In this document: piece by piece, positions 50,805-60,821 of the stretch
How positions within the stretch are numbered: the first letter of the stretch is position 1
Layout of the letters: each line of letters begins with the position of its first letter
NCBI GenBank assembly: GCA_963847715.1
Contig: CAWKAZ010000021.1
Coordinates: 1-64,000 of the forward strand
Direction: 5' to 3'
DNA: 64,000 nucleotides
Source of the DNA: Acidiflorens sp963847715
GTDB taxonomy: Bacteria; Acidobacteriota; Terriglobia; Terriglobales; Acidobacteriaceae
Notes under the pieces: generated by a model
The model's input: only the letters and a program-made list of their open reading frames with translations
The model's database searches: none
What the model was told of the DNA's origin: nothing
Made by a program: the position numbers and the translations under genes

Positions 50805-51737
50805 TCAATGCGCCGCACTCCGCGCCGGCGTCCCTGCATGGACGCAGCTCTGCATCGCCGCCACGTAGCGGCTCGAGAATTCAGTCGTGACCGCGACTTG
50901 TTCCTGCGAGTTCAGGCGCATGAAGGCCCGATTGGGATTCTTGGGATCGACCGGCGGGACGGAGTCCAGTTTCTGGTCGGCGGCATCGCGGGTGGCTTTG
51001 ATGTCCGCCTCGAAATCTGCGCGCTCTTTGGCCGACAGTCCCTTGCTGGCGTCGAACTTTTGCTGCATCTTGTCAGCCATAATGCTCAGGCGCAGCCCCT
51101 TGGCCGAGTCGGTGCATCCGCCGATCGTCTGGGACGCCGCCTGCCGGTTCGCCTGCTGCGTCGCTCTCCTGTCTTCGTGCATCTGCTCCCGAGACTTCGG
51201 ATACGGACTGGCAATCGGGGTCACGGGAATGGTCGCGATGTCGGTGGCGGTGCCGATGTTGTCTTTCAAATGCTTTTCGTATGCCGCCTGGCCGGACTGG
51301 TCCGAACCCGGCGAATAGCGCGTCATGCCACCATATTTTTTCTCGCAGTCGAGGTTGTTTTCCTGCACAAAGCGGTTGTGCATGGAATTGATGGAAGTTT
51401 GTTCGTCCTTGGTTAGTCCGAGAAAATAACGCTGCGGGTTCTTCGGGTCGGGCGCCTTGAAGGGGTGCCCGGGTTTGACCTGGCGAAGAGCACCGATTTC
51501 GGCAACCCAAATGTCGCGCTCCTCAGGCGTGAGCGAGGTGGATTTATCGAGCTTGGCCTGCAGACGGTCGGCGATGAGGTGTTCGCTGTGGCCCTGGGTA
51601 CGACCCTGGCAGTCGGCGAGATTCTGCAAACCGGGCCCGATTTGCGTGGCTCCCAGACCTTGCGCGAAACTCGCTGGCACCCCAATGCCCGGAACAATCA
51701 GCCACACCAGCCCCCACAAAACCATTGATCTTTTCAT
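50805..51737 (-). CDS. Secreted protein with two tandem Cys-paired domains, unknown family
   Basis: A signal peptide (ending ASFAQ) precedes two homologous halves. Cys43 and Cys131 in the first are spaced 88 residues apart, and Cys208 and Cys298 in the second 90. The halves align through LADCQGRTQ/IGGCTDSAK, LTPEERDIWVAEI/LSAKERADFEADI, DPKNPQRYFLGL/DPKNPNRAFMRL and the final Cys. Each half is helical and probably closed by one disulfide. I do not recognise the family. It is convergent with OsmC. Confidence 0.7.
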   Translation of the reverse strand: MKRSMVLWGLVWLIVPGIGVPASFAQGLGATQIGPGLQNLADCQGRTQGHSEHLIADRLQAKLDKSTSLTPEERDIWVAEIGALRQVKPGHPFKAPDPKNPQRYFLGLTKDEQTSINSMHNRFVQENNLDCEKKYGGMTRYSPGSDQSGQAAYEKHLKDNIGTATDIATIPVTPIASPYPKSREQMHEDRRATQQANRQAASQTIGGCTDSAKGLRLSIMADKMQQKFDASKGLSAKERADFEADIKATRDAADQKLDSVPPVDPKNPNRAFMRLNSQEQVAVTTEFSSRYVAAMQSCVHAGTPARSAAH

Positions 51738-51859
51738 GCTCGTATCCTCCCCAGAGTCTTCAGCATTGGCAGGTCAAACGGGGAGTATAGCGCAGGTTTT
51801 GGTTCTAACACTGAACGAAATAGATGGAGGGTGCGCCACTCGCGTGCCCTCTATCCATC

Positions 51860-52342
51860 TTATCCCCGCCGCGCTGCCTCGATTTTGGCGACGTCGATCT
51901 TTTTCATCTGCATCATCGCCTCGAAGGCACGCTTCGCCTCAGCGCCACCAGCCGCAAGCGCATCGGTTAGCGCACGCGGAGTGATCTGCCAGGAGAGGCC
52001 CCAGCGGTCTTTGCACCAACCGCATGCACTTTCCTCGCCTCCATTGCCGATGATCGCGTCCCAATAGCGGTCTGTCTCTTCCTGATTGTCCGTGGCGATC
52101 TGGAAGGAGAACGCCTCGCTGTGCTTAAACATCGGTCCGCCGTTGAGGCCGAGACAGGGAATGCCGAGAACCGTAAACTGTACCGTCAGTACATTGCCCT
52201 TCTTCCCGCCCGGGAAGTCACCGGGCGCTTTGTGAACAACGTTCACTTCACTATTCGGGAACGTCGCCGCGTAGAAGCGCGCTGCATCATGCGCGTCCTT
52301 GTCGAACCAGAGGCAGATGGTATTTTTCGGTTTTGTTGGCAT
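51860..52342 (-). CDS. PhnB-like VOC superfamily protein
   Basis: ATG 52342 has AAGGAG upstream. The 160-residue protein shows the PhnB/3-demethylubiquinone-methyltransferase-like (DUF1338-related) glyoxalase fold: ICLWFDKDAHDAARFYAATF, GIPCLGLNGGPMFKHSEAFSF, and CGWCKDRWGLSWQITPRAL, which is the conserved C-terminal motif of the family. The reaction is unknown; metal residues are partly preserved. The longer frame to 53107 runs through the cold-shock gene and is not used. Confidence 0.85.
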   Translation of the reverse strand: MPTKPKNTICLWFDKDAHDAARFYAATFPNSEVNVVHKAPGDFPGGKKGNVLTVQFTVLGIPCLGLNGGPMFKHSEAFSFQIATDNQEETDRYWDAIIGNGGEESACGWCKDRWGLSWQITPRALTDALAAGGAEAKRAFEAMMQMKKIDVAKIEAARRG

Positions 52343-52515
52343 GAAGTCTCCTTGTGCGGGCAGTAAGGCGGGCGTTGGTTTCATCCCAATCTTTTGTGCG
52401 CCCGACCATTTTTTATCCCTCGCTGAGGTTATTGGAATCAGATGAGGGAGCCAGCATGAGAGTTGTGCGCGGACGGTCCGCGATTTGCGGATCTCATTCC
52501 GGGATAATTTGCCCA

Positions 52516-52547
52516 ATAAAAAACCCTCTCGACACTTCGAGAGGGTT
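52516..52547 (-). terminator. Rho-independent terminator of the cold-shock gene
   Basis: On the minus strand an 11-bp stem AACCCTCTCGA/TCGAGAGGGTT with an AGTG loop is followed by TTTTATT, about 20 bases after the stop codon at 52567. Confidence 0.88.
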
Positions 52548-52566
52548 GCGAACTGGTGGAGAAAGT

Positions 52567-52776
52567 TTATGCCGCTGCGCGCACGACGTTGCCTGCCTGA
52601 AAGCCTTTCGGGCCTTTGAGCAGGTCGAACTCGACGGTCTCGCCTTCGTTCAGCGAGCGGTAACCGTTCTCCTGGATGGCGGAGAAATGCACGAAGACAT
52701 CCTCGCCCGTGGAGCGCTGGATGAATCCGTATCCCTTCGCCCCGTTGAACCACTTCACAGTACCCTTCTCTCTCAC
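52567..52776 (-). CDS. Cold-shock protein (CspA family)
   Basis: The single OB-fold domain of 69 residues has GTVKWFNGAKGYGFIQR (RNP1) and EDVFVHFSAI (RNP2), the nucleic-acid-binding aromatic motifs, and ends FDLLKGPKGFQAGNVVRA. A GTG start at 52776 is preferred because AAAGGAG lies six bases upstream; an ATG at 52797 would add seven unusual residues and lose that site. It acts as an RNA chaperone. A terminator follows and an AT-rich leader precedes it. Confidence 0.93.
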   Translation of the reverse strand: MREKGTVKWFNGAKGYGFIQRSTGEDVFVHFSAIQENGYRSLNEGETVEFDLLKGPKGFQAGNVVRAAA

Positions 52777-53238
52777 AAAAAACTCCTTTCGCCTCATTGC
52801 TAAGAATTATTCTTCCGTCGCTTGTCTGTTTGTCCCGGATGACTCGAACAGCACGTGCACGGACACCCCCTCGAAGGGACGGTAAGAATTTTTTAACTGG
52901 CGTCACCGCGCACCGGCAACACCGCACCAACAGAAACGGCTCCCCTGCATTCCGTCGAACGGTTGCCCGCGACGAAATACGGTGGAGCCGCGAAGACGAA
53001 GGCGCGATATCGCACTGCTGACACAGAAACGTCAATCTCTGCACACATCGCCAACCGAGTCCGGCTGACGAAGCACCAGATAATAGCAGGAAGATTCCGG
53101 TTGGCAAGAGCGAAGTTGAAGAAAATAAAAGTCAAAGACATGACCCGGGGACTCAACTGTGACTAGACACGAGAATTGCCTAGCTCGGAGCGACATCGAA
53201 CGGAAAGCCGTAAGTATTTGATAAGATTTGAGAAACCA
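52777..53238. other. Long intergenic region between the divergent csp and yihY-like genes
   Basis: No gene-like ORF is present. Near the csp gene lies an AT-rich stretch (about 52882-52898), which would suit a promoter and the long leader usual for cold-shock genes. I see no strong hairpin, tRNA or known riboswitch. Confidence 0.4.
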
Positions 53239-54108
53239 GTGTCTTCCATCACTCCCATCGAACTCTCCGACAAGCATGGCGCAGCCGAATTTCGCGCGGC
53301 TCCGGCCGATGGCATCGTGCGCTCGACCGCGCGTTATCTGCTCCGGACCGAAGTGCACACCTTCGCCTTCTCGGTTGCCGCCAATGCCATTCTGTCTTTC
53401 TTCCCGTTCCTGCTGTTGCTGATGACGCTGATCCGCTACGTCTTTCATTCCCAGGTGATGTACGGAGTGGTCGAGAACCTGTTGCGCGACTACTCTTCCA
53501 ACCGGACAGGAATTTGTGATCCGAAATCTGAACGCGCTGGTCAGCTGCGCACCATCGCGCGCAGATATTCTCGCTGGTCATGCTGCTGATTACTTCCACC
53601 GGAATTTTTCTGCCGCTCGAAGTTGCGCTGAACCGCGTCTGGGGATTTCGCAACAACCGCTCCTACCTGGCGAAATCAGTTGATCTCGCTCGGGCTGGTG
53701 TTCGCCTGCGGATCGCTCGCTCTGCTCTCGGTGGGATTAACGGCCGGGAATGTCGCCATCGTGAAGAGCGCGCTGCACGGCTACGGCGCCTGGTATGTGC
53801 AGCTGGTGGACTTTGTGACGATGAAAATATTCTCGATCCTGGCCAGCATCGCTATCTTCTTCCTCGTCTACTGGCTGCTGCCGAACGGCAAGGTGCCGGC
53901 CAGTGCGGTTCTGCCCGCGGCGGTGCTCATGGGATTGCTATCCGAGTCGCTGAAGTATGTTTATATCTTCGCGCTGCCCCGTCTGAATTTCGCGGAAGTC
54001 TACGGACCGTTCGCGCTCTCGGTGAGCTTGATGTTCTGGGCATTCCTGTCCGGCATGCTGCTGCTGACGGGAGCGCACCTGTCGGCGCGGCGCGCTCTGT
54101 TGGGCTAG
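53239..54108 (+). pseudogene. YihY/BrkB-like membrane protein, broken by three frameshifts
   Basis: GTG 53239 opens the YihY family N-terminus (FAFSVAANAILSFFPFLLLL). The frame is then lost near 53494; frame two carries LPTGQEFVIRNLNALVS, frame three IFSLVMLLITSTGIFLPLEV and ALNRVWGFRNN, and the original frame returns near 53680 with LISLGLVFACGSLALLS. The end SLMFWAFLSGMLLLTGAHLS is the normal family C-terminus. All three shifts are explained by single extra bases (near 53494, 53557 and in the AAA run near 53672). Six membrane helices are recognisable across the frames. Whether this is decay or sequence error cannot be settled here. Confidence 0.75.
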
Positions 54109-54112
54109 GACC

Positions 54113-54182
54113 GTCTCTCGTCGATGGTCGCTCGTCGTTGGCGAACGGCCTCCCGAACGACTAGCGACCATCGACTAGAGAC
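54113..54182. repeat. Dispersed palindromic repeat, GTCGTTGG type (copy A3)
   Basis: The left arm 54113-54141 (GTCTCTCGTCGATGGTCGC and on) and the right arm 54154-54182 pair almost fully. It sits between the convergent YihY-like and PQQ-like genes, where it could also act as a terminator-like hairpin. Confidence 0.75.
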
Positions 54183-54188
54183 TAACTG

Positions 54189-56374
54189 CTACTGCACCGT
54201 TTCTTTGAGCTTCACCGATGTGAGGCCCGTGCTCGACACCGTCACGGAGACCGTGCCTGTGTTCGGGCCGGTTGTGTATTGGGTGGTCGCCGTTCCAATC
54301 GAGCTGGTCGCCACGGAAGCTGGCGAGAAGCTTCCTCCCGCGCCGTTATCGCTGAAAGTCACGGTTACTCCGGAAACGCCAAGACCGTTCGCATCCACTA
54401 CCTTCACCACGATAGGCTCCGGCAGCGGCGTGTTGGGCGGCGCCGTCTGATTGTTTCCCGCAGTGATGGTCATGCGCACCGGAGGACCGGTGGTACTGGT
54501 CTCAGTGAATAAGGCGCTGGTATAGCCCGGACTCGTGCAGGTGACGGTGACGGCGCGCGGCTTGGGCGGCAAGTTGTACGTGTATGTCACCGTACCCGTC
54601 GCGTCGGTCGTTTGGGTTGCGGTCGGAAGGAACAGGCCGCCCACTCCCCCATCTTTGCAGGTGACTGCCACACCGGTCAGCGGCTCGGATACATACGCAT
54701 CGGTGGCAGCCACAGTCAAGCGACACCGGCAAGCACGGTTTTCACCACGCCCGTCTGGTTGTTGCCCGTGCCAGGCTGGAGCGCCGACAAGAAGTCCATA
54801 CACTTGCAGACGCGGTCGTGCCGCCGATATATACCTTGCCGTTGCTGATGGTTGGAGTCACGAAGCGGGTGACCGGAAGCATTTTGTCGCGCACGTGTAA
54901 GGCTTGCGTGCTGTCGTAGAACTCGTTAGCCAGGTTGGTGGCATCGAAGGCGAACAGCGCTGGGTTCGTGTGCCGGATCGCCCACAAAATTCCGTTGCTG
55001 GTTCCGTTCGCGGTAATCGAGGTAGAAGCTGGACCCGCACCGCCGAAGATCGACCGAAGTCTGCGAAACCGGCGACGTCGTCAGAAGCCCGTTGACCAAT
55101 GAGTATTGCTTGAGATAGTCCACGTCTCCGCCAAGGTAAATGCTGCTGTTCCAGTAGGACGGGACGCCCGCCATTTCGCTGGCTACCGCGTGGGGGATGC
55201 TCTGGATGACGTCGTCCGCGTCGGGGTTGAACTGCCCCTCGTTGTCGCCGTTGATAAGGTAGAGCGTACCTTCTTTGCCTCCCGCGACCACTTCATGCGG
55301 GTACGTGCCCGGTTGATCGGGAAGAACGAGCGGGCCCGATGATCCAAGATCCAGGTCCTGTTGCGCGAGTTGCTTCTGGTTGTAGGGCGTGAAGTAGTCC
55401 GCCGCTCCGAAAACACTTCCGTTCCATCCCATTTTGAGGACGCTATCGCCGTAGTCGTTGCCGCCAGCGGGTCCGTCGTACGTCCCGTTGGCAATGGCTA
55501 CATAGATGTAGCCGAACTCGTCGACCGCGGGGCCGCTACCTCCCTGCCAGATCGAACCGCGCTGCCCATCCGGAGTGACCAGGAAAGCGGCCGTCTGTTG
55601 CAGGTTTTGGGCGTTGTAGGCGAAAAACCAGCCATTGTAGTTGTACTGGTCGCAGCCATTTCCACCAAAGGCAACGTAGACCGTGCCGTTCAACAGCAGC
55701 AGTGCTGGACGCTGCATCTGGTAGATCGGATTGAAAGTTCCCGAGCCATTGCTCGATGGCGCTGTGCCGGTAATGATCATCGGGCCGCCGAGCAGTTCAT
55801 TGCCCGTGGTGATATCGAGCGCATGCAGGCTGAAGTTGCGTACTGTGTTGTTGAGCGTCTTGGCGACCACGTAAAGCGTGGTCTTGCCGGGATCGATTAC
55901 CGGCGTGCCCATGATGCCGATTTCTGTGTAATGCGTGCCGGTGCAACCAAAGTCTGAGATGGGATCGGTGGTACCGCCGTTGTTCAAGCTGACCGTCCAC
56001 AACGGCAAAGCATTGGCGCCCTGTGTGCTATCTGCGTCGAAGGCATAGACGGAGTTGTGCTGCGTAGCGACGTAGACAACGTTGTGCACCTTTCCGTCGT
56101 TCATCAAAACGTTGCCGGCATAGAGCGGCTGCCCGACGATGATGCCGTCGACATTCTGAGTGAAGAGTTTTCCGAAGCTGTTCACGTTGACGTTAGCGGA
56201 CGTCAGCAGCGTCTCGTTCGCGTTCAGTCCCGATCGTGTGTTGTCGTTATGCTGGGTCAAGACGTCGGTCTGAGCCGAGGCGATAGAGAATCCGAAGCAG
56301 AGGACAAGCAGGATAAATGCGGGGACTGTTTTTCGATTTAGGGCGGTGGGTAGAGATCGACCAGGCATCATCAT
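54189..56374 (-). pseudogene. Secreted PQQ-like propeller with C-terminal Ig-like domains, broken by several frameshifts
   Basis: The first frame (54926-56374) gives a signal peptide and blades such as DGKVHNVVYVATQHNSVYAF and TPVIDPGKTTLYVVAKTL, paralogous to the intact gene at 8197-9822. Near 55048 one extra base moves the propeller end (FGGAGPAST, ILWAIRHTNPALFAFD) to a second frame. Further shifts near 54826 and 54800 lead to SALQPGTGNNQTGVVKT, and the Ig-like repeats (LTVAATDAYVSEPLTGVAVT, VVKVVDANGLGVSGVTVTFS) are in the frame 54189-54803. The Ig-like end is absent from the paralogue. At least three single-base insertions are needed. Confidence 0.75.
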
Positions 56375-56608
56375 TCCTCATCCAAGCGGAGATCGTCGAC
56401 GAGTTCGTCAACACATTCTTTGGATAACGCGCACAAACAGCCGCAAGCTCGAGCAGGTTTTGAGGGGGAAGGGTTAACTACAAACTTAATCTATTTTTCC
56501 ATATCGGCGGGCGAACGGCAACCGCGAAATTTGGCATTTTTCGGCCGATGAAGTAACCAGAAAGCCGTTACTAACGGGGGATGCAAGACTATTCACTGTA
56601 GTTGTTGA

Positions 56609-57127
56609 TTACAGTCTCCAGCGGGTTGCGGACTGAGGAAAAGTCTTTTCCACGAAGCCGAAAACATGGCTGGGCGCGATGCGGAAGATCGGTTCGCCCA
56701 TTCCCCGGGGATCCATCTTATATTTCTTTTGATAGGCAGCCGCGACGCGTTCCAAAAGCGCGGTATCTTCAACCTGGCTGGCGGTGCCATCGACGATGAC
56801 GGCTTCTTCGCCCTTGTCATTAGTGACCGTGCAGGCAGGATTCGCGGCGAGATTTTGACCCTTGCGGGATTTGCGGCCGGTCGAGAAAAAGAAGGCGTCC
56901 TCCAACCAGACCCCCCAAACGGGCATCACGTGCGGACGCGCCGGCCCCTCTCGTATCGTGGCCAGCCAGAATGTGCGGCAGCCATTCATCTTGCGGGCGA
57001 CCCATTTCCAGGGAAGCAGCCCCTTGCCATCCTTGGCTCCCACAATGCCGTAGCCCGGGGCAAACGGACGATCCGCCTTGGGTTGCGACTTTGGGGTTTT
57101 CCCGGAACTAGTCGGTCGCTTCGCCAT
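56609..57127 (-). CDS. Pyridoxamine 5'-phosphate oxidase family (split-barrel flavin-binding) protein
   Basis: The intact 172-residue protein has a basic N-terminus (MAKRPTSSGKTPKSQ) and a split-barrel core: TFWLATIREGPARPHVMPVW, FFFSTGRKSRKGQNLAANP, and a C-terminal RIAPSHVFGF. Such proteins bind FMN or F420 and reduce diverse substrates; the true PNPOx substrate residues are not evident, so the cofactor is undetermined. It lies between two badly frameshifted genes on the same strand and is itself undamaged. Confidence 0.85.
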   Translation of the reverse strand: MAKRPTSSGKTPKSQPKADRPFAPGYGIVGAKDGKGLLPWKWVARKMNGCRTFWLATIREGPARPHVMPVWGVWLEDAFFFSTGRKSRKGQNLAANPACTVTNDKGEEAVIVDGTASQVEDTALLERVAAAYQKKYKMDPRGMGEPIFRIAPSHVFGFVEKTFPQSATRWRL

Positions 57128-57147
57128 ATGAAAACGCTCTCCCTGCG

Positions 57148-57200
57148 GTGGAGTGTGCAGACTCCACAGCTTTTCGCGGGCAGGAATGCCCGCGCCACAC
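57148..57200. repeat. GC-rich double hairpin repeat (copy C8)
   Basis: GTGGAGT-GTGCAG-ACTCCAC (57148-57167) and CGCGGGCAGGAATGCCCGCG (57175-57194) are followed by CCACAC, which abuts the stop codon of the oxidoreductase at 57200. Confidence 0.65.
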
Positions 57201-59194
57201 TAGCTCTTCTTCAATTCCTGCACTGCTCGATACGCCTGATCAAACGCGCAGTCGGTGTATGCGTATGCTCCGGCGTCGGAGTTCGCGATGGCCAGCCGCC
57301 CGAACGGCTTGCGCGCCACCTCGCAAGGCGTCTCCGCCGCCTTCCAGCCAGAACTGGTCGAACAGCGAATTGTATTCATAGGCGTAGCCATGCGGCCAGC
57401 GGTTGACCGTAATTTCCAGGATGTCGCGCGCCGGGTCGAATCCGCCCGGCCCTAGCATGCGCGCGAGTTGCTCGCGGATGTTGCGCTCGTAGGTTTCGAA
57501 GGTCGTCGTGTAGAGCTGGATGCGGCCAAGCTTATGCTGCTCGCGCGCCGGGCGTCCGGGCTTGCAGGCCGCCTTCATCATGTGCACCACGATCGGCTCG
57601 TCCGGCTTTTTCGTGCATTCGTAGCCGCCGATGCTGACGGGAAGATCCAGGTTCACGCTGGTGTGGTACATGCCGGGCGCGTAGATCGCGCTCGCTCCCA
57701 ACTTCTGGAACGCCGTCCAGTTACGCACCAGGACGTTGTTGTAGAGCAGCGGAACTTTCTGCGCCGAAGCCAGCGCTTCCTTCTGCGCGTCTGGCAATTC
57801 CTGCGCGATATACGGAATCACCACGTGCCAGCAGGCCAGAATGCAGTTCGCGGCGCGAACCGTCTTCAGCTTCTTCTCGGTGAAGTAACTGACTTCCACT
57901 TCTTTCGCCGAGGCCGGATCGCCGCGGTGTTTCACCTTGACGACGGTGCTGTTCAGTCGTATGCGCATCGAACGAGGACGACTCGTCGAGCTTCGAGTAA
58001 TCCGCTTTCGCCAGAACCACGTCGGTGGCGGAGGTTCCCGGAATCGCCGCCGGGATCAGTTTGCGCACCAGCAGCCGCGCGATCGTCGCGTTGCCGTCGG
58101 GAAAGTGAAAGAAGTATTTTTCCGCTTCGTCGTTGCGAATGGCGTCGCGGTTCATGCCTTTGCCCGGCGCTGGATCGAGTTTGAGACCGCTAAATCCCGG
58201 CAGTTCGAGCCCCCAGGCATCCTGTGCCGCGACCGCATCAACTGCCCACCCCGAACAGCGGGTGCGGGCATGGCCTGGATTATTTTCACGATTTCGTCGC
58301 TCACGCCCACTGTATCCGGTCAGATATTTCGCATAGCTGATGCGTGCCAGACGCGCCTTCTTTTCGTCGGAACTAAGTCCGGGAAAATGGTCTTTGTCGT
58401 CCGTCAGCAGACGCTGGAGATCTTCCTTCGATTTTGCGGAGAGCGGAGCCTCCTTGAGGAAATCTCGCAATTCGGCTTGACTGGCCTCGTCGTTTAAGCC
58501 GCTCTCATCGCCCAGATTGCGGATGACGTTGGTGAGCAGCTTGTCGGCGCCAAAAGTTTCTTTATCGAAGAAGATTCTGCGTTTCAGGCCAAGCGAGCGG
58601 TAAAGATTCTTATTGACGTACTTGGGATAGGACGGCACATCGATACCGAGCTCTTCGATCAGAGCCTTTGCGACCGCGCTGTAGGGCGCGGGACTCTCGA
58701 TCGAATACGTGCCGCCAAATCCGAGGATCGTGCGGCTGCCCGTATGGAATTCGTTGCGTTTCGCGTGCCCGCCGAAGTCGTCGTGGTTTTCGAGAATCAG
58801 GATGCGAGCATTTGCGCCTGCGGCTTTGCGGAAAAAATGCGCGGCGGCGAGCCCGCTGATGCCTCCTCCAACGATGACAAGATCGTAGGCTTCTCCGGTA
58901 TCGACGGGCTTGGGAGCGTCCTCCCAAAACGCACCGTCGCGGACGCGGTGCATGGTTTCGAAAGATCCGGGATGGCTTCCGCGCAGTCCGGTTTTGCGCG
59001 GGAGGGTAGTAGCCGGCAGCGTTTTGCGGCTCCAGATCGGGAGCAGCGGCCGCCCACATCTCAGGAGGGATCATCCCAGAAACAACGCCCGCTCCCGCAG
59101 TCAGGGCGACGCCGTTGAGAAAGTCGCGGCGCGTGATCTTTGCGCCCATCCCCAGTGCTCGGTCGCGTTCTCTTGATGTGCAGTCGTCTGCCAC
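57200..59194 (-). pseudogene. Tat-exported FAD-dependent oxidoreductase, broken by several frameshifts
   Basis: Pieces in order are 59194-58960 with a Tat signal (ITRRDFLNGVAL), 58953-57970 with the dinucleotide-binding motif YDLVIVGGGISGLAAAHFFR, 57968-57380 (RLNSTVVKVKHRGDP, NCILACWHVVIPYIAQ) and 57391-57200 with the C-terminal FAD motif (GRLAIANSDAGAYAYTDCAF). Joining needs extra bases near 59010 (an AAAA run), near 57973 and near 57346. A middle stretch (58240-58320) needs three more, which restore GVSDEIVKIIQAMP and FGVG-VDAVAAQDAW. The product would be a monoamine/spermidine-dehydrogenase-like or related FAD enzyme in the periplasm. Confidence 0.75.
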
Positions 59195-59342
59195 AAAGGC
59201 CTCTGGCGAGGCAGTCTACCACTCCGGCGTGGCTAATGAGGCTGCGGAAACGCCCTCGGACGAGGAAAAGCGATTGCCGGGGTGAAAAACACTCGGCTCC
59301 AATGTCCAGCCCTAAAGGGGCATCTGCAATCAAAGAAACTAC

Positions 59343-59372
59343 GGTATCGCTAAAGCGATACCCTGATACAAA
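59343..59372. repeat. Hairpin repeat with CTGATACAAA tail (copy C4)
   Basis: GGTATCGCTAAAGCGATACC followed by CTGATACAAA matches the layout of copy C3, with a changed but still perfectly paired stem. It lies downstream of the PilZ gene. Confidence 0.6.
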
Positions 59373-59408
59373 ACTGAGTTTTCTAGAGAACTGTGAAGGC
59401 CGCAGTGA

Positions 59409-60617
59409 CTAATGCCGGGGGCCGTCGCCTGTCGCAGCGTTGCCGCGGAGGCTGGCCATCTCGAGTCCGGACTCGGCCGTCGCCTCGAGTACTTCGTCCC
59501 AGAATGACGTATTAGGATCAGCTGCTGCCACACCGATTTGTCCGGCTGCCGGGGAGTCGTCATCGCCCACCCACGCTACGCGAAATTGTTCTTTTTTCTG
59601 CAAGCGTCCGAGAGCGATGATGTCGCCCTCGCGGAGCAATCCGTGAATACCTTCCAGCAGCGCACCGCGTCGGCTGATATTGATGGTCATCACTCTTTGA
59701 TCGAGCGGGCGGCCGCTTACGTCGGTGCCAGTCAGGAGTACGGGCAATGCGATGTCGATGCGCGCGTCGCGACGCTTGCCGAGACGCTGAGCGCGCAAGT
59801 CGCTCAGAAACTGATCCGGAGGCATCGATGATCCCTCCCGAACCAGATCCAGGAGCGGGTCGGCCGATTCAGCATCTGGCTCCAGATCGGTCACCACGGA
59901 AGTCGACGCATGTGCGCCCGCCTTTTGGTCCTCTTTCCGTCCGACAAGGATTTTCGGAACTTCGCGATTGCTCGTCAGGCGACCGATCAATTCTTCGACT
60001 TTCGCTCGCCGCTCCTGCGCGGGAGCCCCTGTGAACTCGACCCCCATGCCGTTTTGAGCAAGGGAAACGCGCACGATGCCGTCGAGCAAGCATTCACCCT
60101 CCATTGCCCGAATGCTGAGCAGGACTGGCGTGCCTACTGGAAATTGCGCGGCCGCTTCCAGATAACACGCACCCGGGCTAATGTCGGTCAGGCGCCAGCG
60201 TCTGGAACGGGCTGGCTTTACATCTTCGGTGGAAGGGTGATCGACGATCTTCGGTGGTGCGGCTGGGGGCTCTTCGATCTTCCAGTCCGAGGGCGCGTAC
60301 TCGATCCCCCAGAAATTACCGGGAGCGTCGAGTTCCAATCCGACCAGCCAAGTTGGCGGATCACCACCCAGCGGTACGACTTCCGCGACGCGAGCCGTGG
60401 TGTAACGCTTGGCCGCAACGATGTCGAGTCGGACCTTTACGCCCTGCGTAAACTCGCGCGGAGCAATCAGCCCGCATCCATGCGCATTGACCAGCGTGGT
60501 GTTGCACTGCGCGGAAACCGGGGGCTCGGAACCGATGGTGGTGACCTGCACCGGAATCTCGAGCGGTAGCCGCGTGCTCCGTCGAATGGCGTGCTGGTTG
60601 TTTTCCGAAGATCCCAT
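59409..60617 (-). CDS. Protein with three PilZ-like domains
   Basis: The 402-residue cytosolic protein has a first PilZ domain with IRRSTRLPLEIPV (RxxxR) and VNAHGCGLIAP, a middle PilZ-like domain with TDISPGACYLEA but a weaker Arg motif (ARSRRWRL), and a third with GKRRDARIDIALPV and INISRRGALLEG. Domains one and three keep the residues that bind cyclic di-GMP; the middle one may be structural. It is probably a c-di-GMP effector for motility, adhesion or polysaccharide output. No partner gene lies in the same operon. Confidence 0.85.
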   Translation of the reverse strand: MGSSENNQHAIRRSTRLPLEIPVQVTTIGSEPPVSAQCNTTLVNAHGCGLIAPREFTQGVKVRLDIVAAKRYTTARVAEVVPLGGDPPTWLVGLELDAPGNFWGIEYAPSDWKIEEPPAAPPKIVDHPSTEDVKPARSRRWRLTDISPGACYLEAAAQFPVGTPVLLSIRAMEGECLLDGIVRVSLAQNGMGVEFTGAPAQERRAKVEELIGRLTSNREVPKILVGRKEDQKAGAHASTSVVTDLEPDAESADPLLDLVREGSSMPPDQFLSDLRAQRLGKRRDARIDIALPVLLTGTDVSGRPLDQRVMTINISRRGALLEGIHGLLREGDIIALGRLQKKEQFRVAWVGDDDSPAAGQIGVAAADPNTSFWDEVLEATAESGLEMASLRGNAATGDGPRH

Positions 60618-60821
60618 AGAAAGTCAGTCGGCTGAAAGTTCCGCGACCCGAAAATTGAGCTCTACCGGTAGTGGCGAAGATCGGCCACACTTCTCCAAGA
60701 CCATGCTAGATCATGGTGAAACGGCGGGGCACGGAATTTCGCGCCCCCGTTTCCAGTTCGACACTAGCGTTGTTTTTTTAGCAGCGCCGGGCGGGAACTG
60801 CCGATCTCGGAACGGGCCGGG

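Noticed and set aside
51860..53107. 415-codon reading of the PhnB-like frame
   Set aside because: The N-terminal part runs antiphase through the cold-shock gene and its leader; ATG 52342 with AAGGAG upstream gives the normal family length.
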